Counted from the first letter of the stretch, positions 6,739 to 20,885 are shown. The stretch: DNA of 64,000 nt from JBFXCS01 sp050181915 (GCA_050181915.1 JBFXCS010000002.1:558001-622000); one strand, 5' to 3'. The notes: generated by a model from the sequence alone, not told the origin. A program made the numbers and translations.

Positions 6739-9700
6739 CAGCAGGCTCATGGCCCGGCCGACCCGGGCGCGCACGGCGCCGACGTCGTCCCGTCGCACGA
6801 CATCGGCCGTGGCGGCCGCGGGCTGCTCGAGCGGCACCCAGCACAGCTCGATCCGCGCGAAGCCGGCCTCCAGCGCGACGAGCGCGTAGAGATCGCGCTG
6901 CAGGCCGTACCCGGCCACGACGTCGGCCCCGCTGAACCCCGGCCCCAGGGCGTGGCTCTTCCAGTCGACGATCAGGCAGCGGCCGTCGCCCTCGTCGACC
7001 ATCAGGTCGATCGCGCCGGTGAGCAGGGCGCCGTCCAGCGCGAGCGCGAAGGGGCGCTCCGCGATGCGCGCCCGCCCGGCGCGGATGCGCGCGGCCAGGG
7101 GCCCGGCCACGATGCCGGCCACCAGCCGCTCGGCCCGCGCCGCCTCGTCCGGGGACGCGTCCAGGCCCCGGGCCGCCGCCTCGGCGGCCGCCCATCCCGC
7201 CGCGGGAGCGGGGCCGCCCCAGTCGTGGCGCGCCAGCCCGGCGTGGACGACGTCGCCGAGCGCGGCGGCGCCCCAGACCGCGCCGCCCGCGGACCGGCCG
7301 GCGCCCCGCACCGGCCGCCCGGTCACCCGCGCACCGTGGAGATACCGCAACCGATATGAGCGTGGATCCTCGGTGAGGGTCTGAAGGGCGGTGAACGACA
7401 TCGCCCGACCCGCCAGGGGATCCGCCGCCGGAGGCCCCGTGACGGAAGGAGGCGAGGCGGAGGTGCAGGGCGGCGGCTGGATCCGCGGGCGATGCTCGGG
7501 CGACGTGACGAGCGCGGCGCCGATCCGATCGAGGGCGACCACCCCCTCCCCCAGCCGGACCACGCCCGCATCGGACAACCCCGTGGCCGCGCTGAGCACG
7601 CTGAAGGGGGCGTCGGGCGCGCTTCGCGCCGCAGAGCGGCCGATGACCTCCAGATGGCGCTCGGCCCGCGTCGCCGCGACGTAGATGACGCGGCGCTCCT
7701 CGGCGGCGGCCGCCTCCTTGGCGGCGGCGCTCTGGCGGGCGTAGTCCAGAGCCGGAGTGGTGCCACCGCGCACGCGGTTGAAACGGATGCTCGCGACGCC
7801 GAGATGGTCGACCACCACCATCGGCTGGGCCTGCGGCAGCCCGTGCGATCCGTCGGCCACGATCACGGCCGGGAACTCCTGGCCCTTCACCCCGTGGATC
7901 GTCATCAGACGAACCGCGTTCAGCCCCGGATCGACGAGGGTCGCCTCACCGGGATCCTGGTTGCCCGCATCCGCCATGGCCTCGGTCATGGCGAGGAAGC
8001 CGCGCAGGCTGGGACCCCGTACCGCCGCGAAGTCGGCGGCCATGCGCACGAGACGCCGCAGGTTGGCGAAGCGGCGCGCACCGTCGGGAAGGCCGAGCAC
8101 CGCCAGGTCGTAGCCGTTGGCCGACGCGGCCGCCTCGACCAGGCCGGGCAGTCCACGCTCGCGCAGCAGCGGTCGAAGCCCCTCGACCACGCCCACCACA
8201 CCCTTCAGGGCCTCGACCCCGGACAACGCCGGCCACAGCGCTCCCGTCGCCGGCCAGTCGTCTCCCGCATCGCCGGCCGCGAGCCGCAGCGCCACCAGGT
8301 CGGCATCGGAGGCCGCGACGTAGGGGGAGGCCAGCACCCGGATGAGCGCGGCCTCGTCGAGCGGGTTCTCGACCAGGGCCAGGAGGGCCAGCGTGTCGGC
8401 CACCTGGTCGTGAGTGAAGAATCCGCGGCCGGCGACGAGGTGCACCTCGTGACCGTGCCGGGCGATGGCCGCGCGGTACGGCTCGACCTGGGTGAGGGCG
8501 CGGAACAGGACGGCGATGTCACGCGGCTCGTACCCGCGCTCGACCAGCCGATCGACCCGCGCCGCCACGACCTCGGCCTCCTGCTCACGGGTGACGGCCT
8601 CGCCCTCCTCGGCCGCGACGTCGATCACCCTCACCGGCACGTCCTCCACCGCGGGGCCCGGTGCCTTCGGGTCGGCCACCGCCCGGAGCGGGCTGAAGGC
8701 GGGCTCGTCGTGGAGGGCGACACCCAGAAGGCCGTTCAGGGAGTCCATCAACGGCGTCTGGCTGCGGTGGTTGTCGCGCAACCGCACGGAGGACCGCTCG
8801 CCGACGCGGCGGGTGAAGTGCTCCGAGTCGGCGTGACGGAATCCGTAGATCGCCTGCGCGCCGTCGCCCACGACCACGGTGCGCTCGGCGCCGAGGAGGT
8901 CGACGATCTCGGCCTGGAGCGCGTTGGCGTCCTGGAACTCGTCGACGTAGACGCGCGCGGGTCGCGGACCGTGGCCGCCGCGCAGCACCCGGCGGGCCGC
9001 GAGCAGCAGGTCCTCGTAGTCGAGCGCGCCGCGCTCGGCCTTGAGCTCGGCGTAGCGGGCGGAGAACAGCTCCAGGTGCAGCGCGAAACCGCGCAGCAGC
9101 GGCAGCGCCTCGAGATCCACCAGCTGCTGGAAGAGCCGAGCGACGACCTCGTTGGCCTCCGTGCAGACGTCCTTGAGCGCCGCGGCGCAGTTCAGCGAGA
9201 ACCGCGGACGGTCGCGCGGGGCGACCAGGCTCCGCGCCATGGCCAGGACGATCTCCGCCACCGCCCCGTGGTCGTCGCGCGCCCTGGCGTGCGCCGCCAC
9301 CGCCTCGGCGGCCTCCGTCGCCGCGTCGATCAGCTCGCCGGCGGGGGGCAGGGGCGCCGGCAGCACCAGGCGCGGACGCTCCTGTCCCGCGGCCCGCAGC
9401 CGATCGTGCGCCTGGCGCGTGGCCACGCGGACGGGCTCTCGCGACGGCGCGTCGGCCACCAGGTCGACGAAGCCCTGGTCGACCATCGCCGCATCGAAGG
9501 CGTGGTCGAGGGCCTCCTCGGCGAGGGCGGTGGCCTCGGTCTCGTCGAGCTCGCCGAACTCCGGGTCGACGCCCGCGGCGAAGGGGTGCGCGCGCACGAG
9601 CCGCGCGGCGATCTGGTGGAAGGTCCCCACCCATGCATCCGACACGTCGAGGCCCACGCGGTCCGGACCGCGGCCGTCGTCCGCGTCCGCGAACCGGTCC

Positions 9701-9912
9701 TGCAGACGGCCGATGAGGTGGGCCGCGGCGGCGCGGTTGTAGGCCATCGCCATGATCCCGTCGAGCGGCACCTCGTCGTTCTCGACATCCCGCCAGATCG
9801 CCTCGACCATCAAGGTCGTCTTGCCCGCCCCGGCTCCGGCGGCGATGGCGGTGCGCGGTGCCGCCGCCATGGCGTCGAGGGCCTTCTGCTGCTCCGGGGT
9901 GGGGGGCGTCAC
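6736..9912 (-). CDS. UvrD-family helicase with C-terminal PD-(D/E)XK nuclease (AddA/AdnA-like)
   Basis: About 1058 aa. Superfamily 1 motifs in order: Walker A AAGAGAGKTT (near residue 28), VYVDEFQD (motif II), GDGAQAIYGFRHAD (III), LRDNHRSQ (IV), LMTIHGVKGQEF (V) and VIYVAATRAE (VI). Near the C-terminus GAIDLM..CLIVDWKS forms the nuclease metal site. With the AddB-like partner immediately upstream it should process double-strand breaks for recombination. I place the start at GTG 9912, which gives a 4-base GTGA overlap with the partner's stop. GTG 9918 is also possible. The AdnA versus AddA assignment would need a phylogeny. Confidence 0.87.
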   Translation of the reverse strand: MTPPTPEQQKALDAMAAAPRTAIAAGAGAGKTTLMVEAIWRDVENDEVPLDGIMAMAYNRAAAAHLIGRLQDRFADADDGRGPDRVGLDVSDAWVGTFHQIAARLVRAHPFAAGVDPEFGELDETEATALAEEALDHAFDAAMVDQGFVDLVADAPSREPVRVATRQAHDRLRAAGQERPRLVLPAPLPPAGELIDAATEAAEAVAAHARARDDHGAVAEIVLAMARSLVAPRDRPRFSLNCAAALKDVCTEANEVVARLFQQLVDLEALPLLRGFALHLELFSARYAELKAERGALDYEDLLLAARRVLRGGHGPRPARVYVDEFQDANALQAEIVDLLGAERTVVVGDGAQAIYGFRHADSEHFTRRVGERSSVRLRDNHRSQTPLMDSLNGLLGVALHDEPAFSPLRAVADPKAPGPAVEDVPVRVIDVAAEEGEAVTREQEAEVVAARVDRLVERGYEPRDIAVLFRALTQVEPYRAAIARHGHEVHLVAGRGFFTHDQVADTLALLALVENPLDEAALIRVLASPYVAASDADLVALRLAAGDAGDDWPATGALWPALSGVEALKGVVGVVEGLRPLLRERGLPGLVEAAASANGYDLAVLGLPDGARRFANLRRLVRMAADFAAVRGPSLRGFLAMTEAMADAGNQDPGEATLVDPGLNAVRLMTIHGVKGQEFPAVIVADGSHGLPQAQPMVVVDHLGVASIRFNRVRGGTTPALDYARQSAAAKEAAAAEERRVIYVAATRAERHLEVIGRSAARSAPDAPFSVLSAATGLSDAGVVRLGEGVVALDRIGAALVTSPEHRPRIQPPPCTSASPPSVTGPPAADPLAGRAMSFTALQTLTEDPRSYRLRYLHGARVTGRPVRGAGRSAGGAVWGAAALGDVVHAGLARHDWGGPAPAAGWAAAEAAARGLDASPDEAARAERLVAGIVAGPLAARIRAGRARIAERPFALALDGALLTGAIDLMVDEGDGRCLIVDWKSHALGPGFSGADVVAGYGLQRDLYALVALEAGFARIELCWVPLEQPAAATADVVRRDDVGAVRARVGRAMSLL

Positions 9913-12797
9913 CGCCACAGGTCACCGCACATGCACCAGTTGTCGCAGCCGTCGATCGAGGGGGGCGCGAGGCGTCCCTCGCGGATGTCGACGACGGCGC
10001 CGCGCGCGGCATCCACCGCCTCCCGCGTGACCCGTTCCCAGCTCTCCGCATCGACCATGCGGTTCTTCACCGCCGGGGCGGCGGCGACGTCGGCGCGCAC
10101 CGCGCCCTCGACGCTGTCGACCAGGATGCCCATGTAGAGACCGCCGATCGGCCAGACGGGGCCGTCGAGGGCGTTGGCGGCCAGCACCCCGTAGAGGGGC
10201 AGCTGGAGCCGCTTGGTGACGTCGGCATCCTTCAGCCGGAAGGTCCCGCCGCGCCGCTTGTAGTCGATGACCAGGGCGTCGCCCGTGTCCGGATCGATGT
10301 CGAGACGATCGACCTGACCCGAGACGATCACCCCGGGAGCGACGTGCTCGAGCAGCCTCGCATCCTCCATCCTCCGCTCGAGGACGGTCGGGACGAGCCC
10401 TGAGCCGAACCCGGCCTCACGATCGAGCATCACGTCGATGTGGCGCACGAGGCGCTCCACGACCGCGGCGTACGCCGGACCGCTGACGCCGCCGGGTCTC
10501 ATCGGCTCGGCGACGCCCGGAGCGATCTCGCGCAACGCCGCCCGGTAGCGGTCGAGGGTGCCCTGCGCGCAGCGCCCCACGCCCTCGTCCCGCATGCGCG
10601 CATACAGACGGTGCAGGATCTCGTGGGCGAGGGTGCCCTCGAAGCGCGGATCGATGCGGCCGTCCAGCTCGGCCGGGTTGAGGAAGCGATCACGAAACCA
10701 CCCGTACGGACAGCGGAGGTAGTGCTCCAGCTCCGTCACCCGGAAGCGCATGCGCCCCCGGAAGGCCTCGGCCGGCACACCCAACTCGCGGCTGCGACGC
10801 GCCACCGCCGCCGCCAGATCGCCGGGGACGGTTCCGGCGGCGGCGGCCACGGCGCGCAGCCCCTCGCGGAGGGTGCGCGCCCCGTCCGGCGTCTCGGCCA
10901 GGTCGCCGCGCGCACCGGTGCGGCGGTCGCAGGCGTCGGCGCGCCTCCCGGCGAGGCGTGCGACCTCCACCCAGTAGGGCGACGGCGCGAGCTCGCGTCC
11001 CTCGTCGTCCACCGCCCTGCGCACCAGCACCACGCGGTCGCGGGCGGCGTCGACGGCATGGACGAAGCGGAGGCGGCTCTCGGAGGTGCCGGACGCGCGC
11101 GCGGGCAACGCGTCGCCGAGCCCGGGCCGCAGGCCGGCGATGAGGGGGTCGGCCGTCGGGCCGGCGGGAAAGCCGGCGCTGTCGAGACCCGCCAGCACCA
11201 CCACCTCGTAGCGGGCGCCGCGGATGGAGGCGTAGTCGTGCAGATGGAGGCCGGGGCCCTCGTCGCGCACGGTGATCGTGAGGTCCGCCAGGATGGATCC
11301 GAGGCGGCCCGGCGGCAGGGGCCCGCGCGGCCTTCCGGCGATGTCGTCGGCGTCGCCGTCATGGTCCGCCTCGCCGCCGAAGGAGGCCGCGGCCACGGAG
11401 AGCGCGTCGAGGGCCAGCCGGTCGCGCACGTCCGCCCGTGACGGGACGGGCTGGTCGCCGCGCTCGGCGCGGTCCAGAGCGGCCCGGCCGACGGCGACGA
11501 GGGCGTCGAGCTGGGCGGCGGGGCCTTCCGAGGCCGCGTCCCTGAGCATGCCGATCGGTTCCGAGACATCCCTCGACCAGCGGCCCGTGAGCCCGCCCCG
11601 GGACTCCTCCGACGCGCGACGCGACATGGCCTCGAAGCGATCGACCTCGGAGGGATCGGCGCCCGAGTACGGCGTGCGGAGCCATCCGAGGAGGTGGCCG
11701 AGGGCCTGGGGCGGCTCAAGGCCCATCTCGCCCAGGTGCAGGAGGTGGATCAGGGCGAGGGCGATCGGCGCCTCCAGGAGTCGGGCCCGGCCGGTCGCGT
11801 TCCAGGCGACACCCCAATCGTCCAGCAGCAGGCCCAGCTCCTCGCGCGAATCGGCGAGGCGCGGCACGACGATCGCGACGCGCTCGGCGGGCGTGCCGGA
11901 GGTGACGGCGTCGATCGCCTCGTCCGCCGCGGCCCGCAGCATGCCCCGGGTTCCCGCCGCGACGACCATCCGCAGATCGCGGGATCCGACGGGCGGGCCG
12001 TCGTCGAAGAGGGCCGCCGCCAGGCGGGAGGGCCCGGCCGGCGGCGAGGCCGGGGCCTCCGCGCGCCGGAGGGCGCGGTTCCACACCGCCCAGCGCTCGC
12101 GGCGCGCCGCGTAGGCCGCTCGCCCCGGCGCGAAGGGCAGCACGACGGTCACGTCGGCGATCCGCCCCAGGGCCCTCAGCAGCGCCCACTGGCCCGGCAC
12201 CAGATCGTCGTAGCCGACGACGGTCACCGGGTCGAAGCGGTCGAGCGCCTCGGCCGTCTCGGCGACCTCCCAGAGCGTGTCCGCCGGATGGCGCACCCGC
12301 TCCCAGGCGAGGCGGTGGACGGCGGCGACGGCGCGATCGAGGGGCGACGCGGCGGCGGCATCGACGGCATCCGGGTGGATGCGGGCGGCGCGCAGCTCGC
12401 CGACGGCGCGCTCGACGGCGGTGAGGAAGCCGGGCGTCCGGGCCGACGGGCCGAAGGCGGCGAGGTCGGCGCGCTCGAGGACCTGGTGCAGGTCGAGGCG
12501 CAGGCGCAGCCGCGACGGCGGCCGGGACGGGACCGTGCCGGCCGCCTGCGCCACCCGGTCGAGCAGCGCGGCGAAGGTGACCGCCTCGCGGTCGAGCACC
12601 ACCCCGTCGACGGCCTCCGCGAGCATCAGCCCGGTGGCCACGGCCCTGCGCGGCACCACCAGCAGCCCGCCGCGGGCGGCCCAGGCGGCGCGGCCGTGGT
12701 CGAGGGCGGCCGAGAGGGACGGGGCGCGCACCAGCAGCGGCGCGCCGGACTCCGGCGCGGCGCCGGTCGCGGGGGGGTGGGCGGCGGTCGCGGACAC
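9909..12797 (-). CDS. AddB/AdnB-like helicase-nuclease partner subunit with Fe-S type cysteines
   Basis: About 962 aa. There is no clear Walker A motif near the N-terminus, so the helicase fold is probably degenerate. The C-terminal PD-(D/E)XK nuclease has EGTLAHEILHRLY, SGQVDRLDI and DALVIDYKRRGG. Four cysteines (one in LRCPYGW, three in CDNWCMC near the end) flank the nuclease, as in the iron-sulfur nuclease domain of AddB. It works with the downstream AddA-like protein in end resection. GTG 12797 is chosen because TAACAT lies 7 bases upstream. A longer ATG start at 12830 would precede that promoter. Confidence 0.85.
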   Translation of the reverse strand: MSATAAHPPATGAAPESGAPLLVRAPSLSAALDHGRAAWAARGGLLVVPRRAVATGLMLAEAVDGVVLDREAVTFAALLDRVAQAAGTVPSRPPSRLRLRLDLHQVLERADLAAFGPSARTPGFLTAVERAVGELRAARIHPDAVDAAAASPLDRAVAAVHRLAWERVRHPADTLWEVAETAEALDRFDPVTVVGYDDLVPGQWALLRALGRIADVTVVLPFAPGRAAYAARRERWAVWNRALRRAEAPASPPAGPSRLAAALFDDGPPVGSRDLRMVVAAGTRGMLRAAADEAIDAVTSGTPAERVAIVVPRLADSREELGLLLDDWGVAWNATGRARLLEAPIALALIHLLHLGEMGLEPPQALGHLLGWLRTPYSGADPSEVDRFEAMSRRASEESRGGLTGRWSRDVSEPIGMLRDAASEGPAAQLDALVAVGRAALDRAERGDQPVPSRADVRDRLALDALSVAAASFGGEADHDGDADDIAGRPRGPLPPGRLGSILADLTITVRDEGPGLHLHDYASIRGARYEVVVLAGLDSAGFPAGPTADPLIAGLRPGLGDALPARASGTSESRLRFVHAVDAARDRVVLVRRAVDDEGRELAPSPYWVEVARLAGRRADACDRRTGARGDLAETPDGARTLREGLRAVAAAAGTVPGDLAAAVARRSRELGVPAEAFRGRMRFRVTELEHYLRCPYGWFRDRFLNPAELDGRIDPRFEGTLAHEILHRLYARMRDEGVGRCAQGTLDRYRAALREIAPGVAEPMRPGGVSGPAYAAVVERLVRHIDVMLDREAGFGSGLVPTVLERRMEDARLLEHVAPGVIVSGQVDRLDIDPDTGDALVIDYKRRGGTFRLKDADVTKRLQLPLYGVLAANALDGPVWPIGGLYMGILVDSVEGAVRADVAAAPAVKNRMVDAESWERVTREAVDAARGAVVDIREGRLAPPSIDGCDNWCMCGDLWR

Positions 12798-12804
12798 CCG
12801 GTCG

Positions 12805-12810
12805 ATGTTA
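12805..12810 (-). promoter_or_regulatory. -10 element of the AddB-AddA operon (leaderless)
   Basis: TAACAT on the minus strand, 7 bases before GTG 12797. Confidence 0.55.
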
Positions 12811-12843
12811 GGACCGGGCCCGGAGCGCACCGCCGCTCACGCG

Positions 12844-13065
12844 CTAGGCGGCGTGCGGGGCCCTGTCGTCGGCGTAGCCGATCGAGGCCACGGCCATCGC
12901 GCGCTGCTCGGGGGTGAGGCGGGCGAAGCGGCCGGTGATCTCGTCGAGCGCCGAACGGGTGCCCGCGCCCGTGAGGACGGCGTCCCGCACCAGCCGCAGG
13001 GCGGCGCGCCCCTCGGCCTCGGCGACCTCGCGTGCCCAGCTCTCGATGTCGATCACGCCATCCAT
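12844..13065 (-). CDS. Small hypothetical protein, 73 aa
   Basis: A charged, probably helical protein beginning MDGVIDIESWARE and ending YADDRAPHAA. It has no membrane segment and no cysteines. ATG 13065 is preceded by GAGGAGG at good spacing, which supports this start over ATG 13170. It sits just upstream of the AddB-like gene on the same strand. I do not recognise a family. Confidence 0.65.
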   Translation of the reverse strand: MDGVIDIESWAREVAEAEGRAALRLVRDAVLTGAGTRSALDEITGRFARLTPEQRAMAVASIGYADDRAPHAA

Positions 13066-13205
13066 GTCGTCCTCCTCGATGGGCCGTCCCGGCCCCTCTC
13101 CAACAGCTGACGCAGGCACGGTAGGTCGGACCCCGCGGCCTCCACGCCCCCCGCGAGGATGGTTCGCCACCCCCCTCGGACGGACAGTCGCGAGGCGACC
13201 GCGGC

Positions 13206-13928
13206 TCAGGACCCGGCGGCCACCCTCTCACCCCAGATCAGCACGGCGCCACCGAAACTGGGTCGACGGACCCGCAGCTTCGTGAAACCCGCCGCGCGGT
13301 GCATCTCCAGGAGGTCCGGGAGGGGGTGGCGGCGGTACAGGTCGGGGATGCTGGCGCTCAGGAAGCGGCCCGCCCTCCACCACGCGGCGCCGCCCACCGC
13401 GAGGCCGGCGGCGGGCAGGATCGCACCGGTGTAGAGGCGCCACGCCGCGCGGGCCGGGGCCCGCGGGGGCACGCCGAATTCGAGGCTCGCGAAGGCGCCG
13501 CCGGGGCGCACCACGCGGGCCAGCTCGCGCAGCACGGCGGCCGGGTCGTCCACGTAGCGCAGCAGGTACGTGACCGTGAGCGCGTCGAAGCTCGCGTCCT
13601 CGAAGGGCAGCTCCTCGGCCCGGGCGCGCACGAGGGTGGCGGCGTCGCCGAGCGCCGCGCGGGCGGGGGCGAGCATCTGCTCGCTCTGATCGACCCCGGT
13701 GACCCGGAAGCCCCGCCCCAGCAGCAGGGCCGCGACGGCGCCCGTGCCGGTGGCGACGTCGAGGACGTGGTCGCCGGGGCCGCCCGGCAGCCGGGCGACC
13801 AGCCGCCTGTGCCAGCGCGGCTCCTGCCCCAGGCTGAGCAGGGCCGCGCGACGCGAGTAACGGGGACCGGCGAGCCCCGCGAAGAGGTCCTGCGTCTCCG
13901 GCGTCGCCGGAGGGAGCCGCGCGCTCAG
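13206..13928 (-). CDS. SAM-dependent methyltransferase (UbiE/MenG-like)
   Basis: About 240 aa class I methyltransferase. SAM motif I is DVATGTGAVAALLL, followed by GVDQSEQM, then LPFEDASFDALTV and LRELARVVRPGG (post-I motifs), and a UbiE-like tail. ATG 13676 would begin after motif I and cannot give a working enzyme. Upstream in frame there is no ATG, GTG or TTG. The homology-supported N-terminus (ELSARLPPATPE) begins at CTG 13928, one base after the stop of the thioredoxin gene, so CTG re-initiation is likely. Quinone methylation is suggested by resemblance only. Confidence 0.78.
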   Translation of the reverse strand: MSARLPPATPETQDLFAGLAGPRYSRRAALLSLGQEPRWHRRLVARLPGGPGDHVLDVATGTGAVAALLLGRGFRVTGVDQSEQMLAPARAALGDAATLVRARAEELPFEDASFDALTVTYLLRYVDDPAAVLRELARVVRPGGAFASLEFGVPPRAPARAAWRLYTGAILPAAGLAVGGAAWWRAGRFLSASIPDLYRRHPLPDLLEMHRAAGFTKLRVRRPSFGGAVLIWGERVAAGS

Positions 13929-13929
13929 C

Positions 13930-14667
13930 TCAGTACAGGGCGCTCGCCAGGCGGCGCCGGAAGCGGACCGACAGCGGGTGGTGCTCGCCCAGCTCCTCGA
14001 AGACGCCGAGCATCGCGGCCCGCAGGTCGTCGCGCAGCGCCGGGTCGGCCACCCGGACGGCGTCGAGGAGGTGGCCGAGGCCCTGCTCGGTCTGGCCGCG
14101 CGCGAGGGCGGCGAGGCCGGCCGCGACGTCCGGCTGGTCCACGGTCGCGAGGCGCAGGCGGGCGAGCAGGGCGGCGGCGGACCGGTCGTACGACACCGGC
14201 TCCAGCACGTCGGCGACCTCGCCGTCGCGGCCCTCCTCCAGCAGCAGGCGGCCCAGGGCGAGCCGCGCGCCGAGGTGGCCCGGCTCGGCGGCGACGGCGG
14301 CGCGCAGCGAGTCCTCGTCGCCGGCCCGCACCAGGCGATCGGTCTCGCTGGGGACGAGGCGGTCGAGGAAGCGCTCGATCTGGGCCGGCGGCTGCAGGCC
14401 CACGAACTCGTCCGCGACGGCGCCGTCGCGGAAGCCCTTGACGAGCGGGATGCTCATCACCTGGTACTCGCGGGCGAGCCCCGGGTTCGAGTCGATGTCG
14501 ACCTTCGCGAGCAGCACCGTCCCCCCGCGGCGCGCCACCGCGTCCTCGATGATCGGCGCGAGCTGGCGACACGGACCGCACCACGCGGCCCAGAAGTCCA
14601 CGACGACGGGGATCTCGCGCGAGCGCTCGATCACCTCGGTCTCGAAGGTCGCCTCCGTCACGTCCAC
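13930..14667 (-). CDS. Thioredoxin-TPR protein (CnoX/YbbN-like chaperedoxin)
   Basis: 245 aa. Residues 1-105 form a thioredoxin domain with active site WAAWCGPC (Cys 30 and 33) and cis-Pro in SIPLVK. The rest is a helical tetratricopeptide-like domain (LRAAVAAEPGHLGARLALGRLLLEEG..). CnoX/YbbN proteins hold unfolded, oxidation-prone clients. The start is uncertain. GTG 14667 has AAAGG 8 bases upstream and fits the family N-terminus (VDVTEATFE). GTG 14712 or an ATG at 14802 would be longer, but 14802 lies within the cupin gene. Confidence 0.85.
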   Translation of the reverse strand: MDVTEATFETEVIERSREIPVVVDFWAAWCGPCRQLAPIIEDAVARRGGTVLLAKVDIDSNPGLAREYQVMSIPLVKGFRDGAVADEFVGLQPPAQIERFLDRLVPSETDRLVRAGDEDSLRAAVAAEPGHLGARLALGRLLLEEGRDGEVADVLEPVSYDRSAAALLARLRLATVDQPDVAAGLAALARGQTEQGLGHLLDAVRVADPALRDDLRAAMLGVFEELGEHHPLSVRFRRRLASALY

Positions 14668-14734
14668 CGCGTACGCCCTTTCGGTTCGCCGCGCGGCGGC
14701 CGCCGCGCTCACTGCAACGTAGCGGAGGCGGGCC

Positions 14735-15229
14735 TCAGGGGGCCTCGTCCGGGTACGGCGGCGGGGCCTCACCCCGCCAGTAGTCGACCGCGGCCTCCGC
14801 ATCGAACATGAAGATCAGCCCGCCGCCGCGCGACGGCCGCTCGGCGACGCCCACCTTCCCCGAGTCGGGGTACAGGGCGACGTCGGTCTCGCCGTTGGTG
14901 CTGAGCGAGATGAAGCGCACCGGCTCCTCGTCGCGGTTCGCGATCTGGTGGGCGCCCTGCGGCCCGCGGGGGAAGCTCACCACCTCGCCCTGCTCCAGCC
15001 GCCGCCACCCGTCGGGCGAGCGCAGCCACGGCCGGCCCACGAGCACGACGACCAGCTCCTCCTCGTGCAGGTGCAGGTGGTAGGGGTAGGCCGCCTGGCC
15101 CGGCGGCAGCTCCCAGAGGGAGATGCCGAGCCGCTCGGTGCCGAGGCGCCGCCCGATGCGCGAGCGGCGGGCGTGGAAGCCGTCCTGCTCCCGGATCTCG
15201 TCCCACTCGGGCCGCTCGATGCTCTCCAC
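14735..15229 (-). CDS. Cupin domain protein
   Basis: 164 aa, single beta-barrel. Cupin motif 1 is seen in YPYHLHLHEEELVVVLVG (His, His and Glu metal ligands) and motif 2 in FPRGPQGAHQI (last His). A C-terminal extension ends YWRGEAPPPYPDEAP. Metal binding looks intact. The substrate is unknown; small cupins of this kind are often sugar- or phenolic-binding. It follows the 76-aa Cys/His gene by only a few bases, so the two are probably co-transcribed. Confidence 0.75.
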   Translation of the reverse strand: MESIERPEWDEIREQDGFHARRSRIGRRLGTERLGISLWELPPGQAAYPYHLHLHEEELVVVLVGRPWLRSPDGWRRLEQGEVVSFPRGPQGAHQIANRDEEPVRFISLSTNGETDVALYPDSGKVGVAERPSRGGGLIFMFDAEAAVDYWRGEAPPPYPDEAP

Positions 15230-15232
15230 GGC

Positions 15233-15463
15233 CTACGCGGCCTCGCGCAGCGCCTCGACCGGCGGCCGGCAGTCCGGGCAGGGCGCCCAGTGGGCCGCCA
15301 GGTAGCGCCAGGGCCCGCGGACCACCCCGCGCACCCCGGGATCGCCCCGATGGGGCGCCAGCGGGCATTCGGGCCGGTGGTACTCGCTCCAACCGCCGGC
15401 GCTGCGGCGGGCCACGATGCCCGCCTCTCCGACGGGAGCCAGCCCGTCGCGTGCGTCGTTCAT
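15233..15463 (-). CDS. Small Cys/His protein, possible zinc binder
   Basis: 76 aa with YHRPECPLAPH and HWAPCPDC, a spacing of Cys and His suited to one zinc site. The start ATG 15463 is well supported by GGAGGAGGGG just upstream. It leads a two-gene unit with the cupin and is divergent from ettA. I do not recognise the family. Confidence 0.6.
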   Translation of the reverse strand: MNDARDGLAPVGEAGIVARRSAGGWSEYHRPECPLAPHRGDPGVRGVVRGPWRYLAAHWAPCPDCRPPVEALREAA

Positions 15464-15573
15464 ATGTCCCCTCCTCCGAGGGATCGCGCGGCCCCTGCCG
15501 CGTCCTCGTCCGTGTTATCCACAGGGACGATAGCGCGTCGCGGCGCCGCCCTCGACGGCGGCGGGACGTTCGT

Positions 15574-15579
15574 TACGCT
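15574..15579 (+). promoter_or_regulatory. -10 element of ettA (leaderless)
   Basis: TACGCT, 7 bases before ATG 15587. Confidence 0.6.
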
Positions 15580-15586
15580 GGCCCGC

Positions 15587-17268
<1,682 letters not shown>

Positions 17269-17269
<1 letters not shown>

Positions 17270-18081
17270 TGCGCCCCAGTCCGCTCTCGGGCCGCCTGAT
17301 GGTGCTGACCGGGGCGGGGCTGTCGACCGACTCGGGCATCCCCGACTACCGCGGCCCCGGCGCGCCGGCGCGGATGCCGATGACCTACCAGGAGTTCACG
17401 GCGAGCGAGGCCAACCGGCGGCGCCACTGGGCGCGGGCCCACGTGGGTTGGGCGCGGATGGGCGGGGCGCGGCCGAACGCCGGCCACCGCGCGCTGGCGC
17501 GGCTGGAGCAGCAGGGCCGGGTGGAGTTGCTCGTCACCCAGAACGTCGACGGGCTGCACGAGGCGGCGGGCAGCCGGCGCATGATCGCCCTGCACGGCCG
17601 CATCGCCGACGTGGTGTGCCTCGACTGCCGGCGCGTGACGGGCCGCGACGCGATGCAGGCGCGGATGGCCGCCCTCAACCCCGGCTGGCTGGCCCGGCAC
17701 GCCGAGGTCGCGGCCCGGCCCGACGGGGACGTCGAGCTGGAGGCCACCGAGGGGTTTGCGGTGCCGGCCTGCGAGAGCTGCGGCGGACGGCTGAAGCCGG
17801 ACGTCGTGTTCTTCGGCGAGAGCGTCCCGAGGGAGCGGGTGGCCCGCAGCTTCGCGGCGCTGGAGCGCGCCGACGCGCTGCTGGTGGCGGGGTCGTCGCT
17901 CACGGTCATGTCCGGCTTCCGCTTCGTGCTGGCCGCGGCGAAGGCCGGGACGCCGGTGGTGATCGTGAACCGCGGCCCGACCCGCGGCGACGACCTGGCG
18001 ACCGTCCGCCTGGAGGAGGGGTGCAGCGAGTTCCTGACCGAGCTCGCCGGGTCGGCCGGGGCGCGCGCCGCCGCGCCGTGA
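17269..18081 (+). CDS. NAD-dependent protein deacylase (Sir2 family)
   Basis: 270 aa sirtuin. It shows VLTGAGLSTDSGIPDYRG (NAD binding), TQNVDGLHEAAG, the catalytic His in IALHGR, zinc Cys pairs CLDC and CESC, then LKPDVVFFGE and VAGSSLTVMSG. It removes acyl groups from lysine using NAD. The gene shares one base with the ettA stop and so forms a two-gene operon with it. Substrates cannot be predicted. Confidence 0.92.
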
Positions 18082-18133
18082 TCCGCGGGGCAGAAAACCC
18101 GGGCTCTCAGCGTTCCCGGCGGTCGGCCTGCGG

Positions 18134-18139
18134 TACGCT
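18134..18139 (+). promoter_or_regulatory. -10 element of acnA
   Basis: TACGCT, about 37 bases before GTG 18176. It gives a normal leader containing the ribosome site GAGGAG. Confidence 0.45.
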
Positions 18140-18175
18140 TAACAGTCGTCTGCCGAGCTGCACGAGGAGCCACCA

Positions 18176-20872
<2,697 letters not shown>

Positions 20873-20885
20873 CGCTCCGAGCCGG

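Noticed and set aside
13206..13676. Methyltransferase starting at ATG 13676
   Set aside because: It would lack the SAM-binding motif I that reads in frame upstream.
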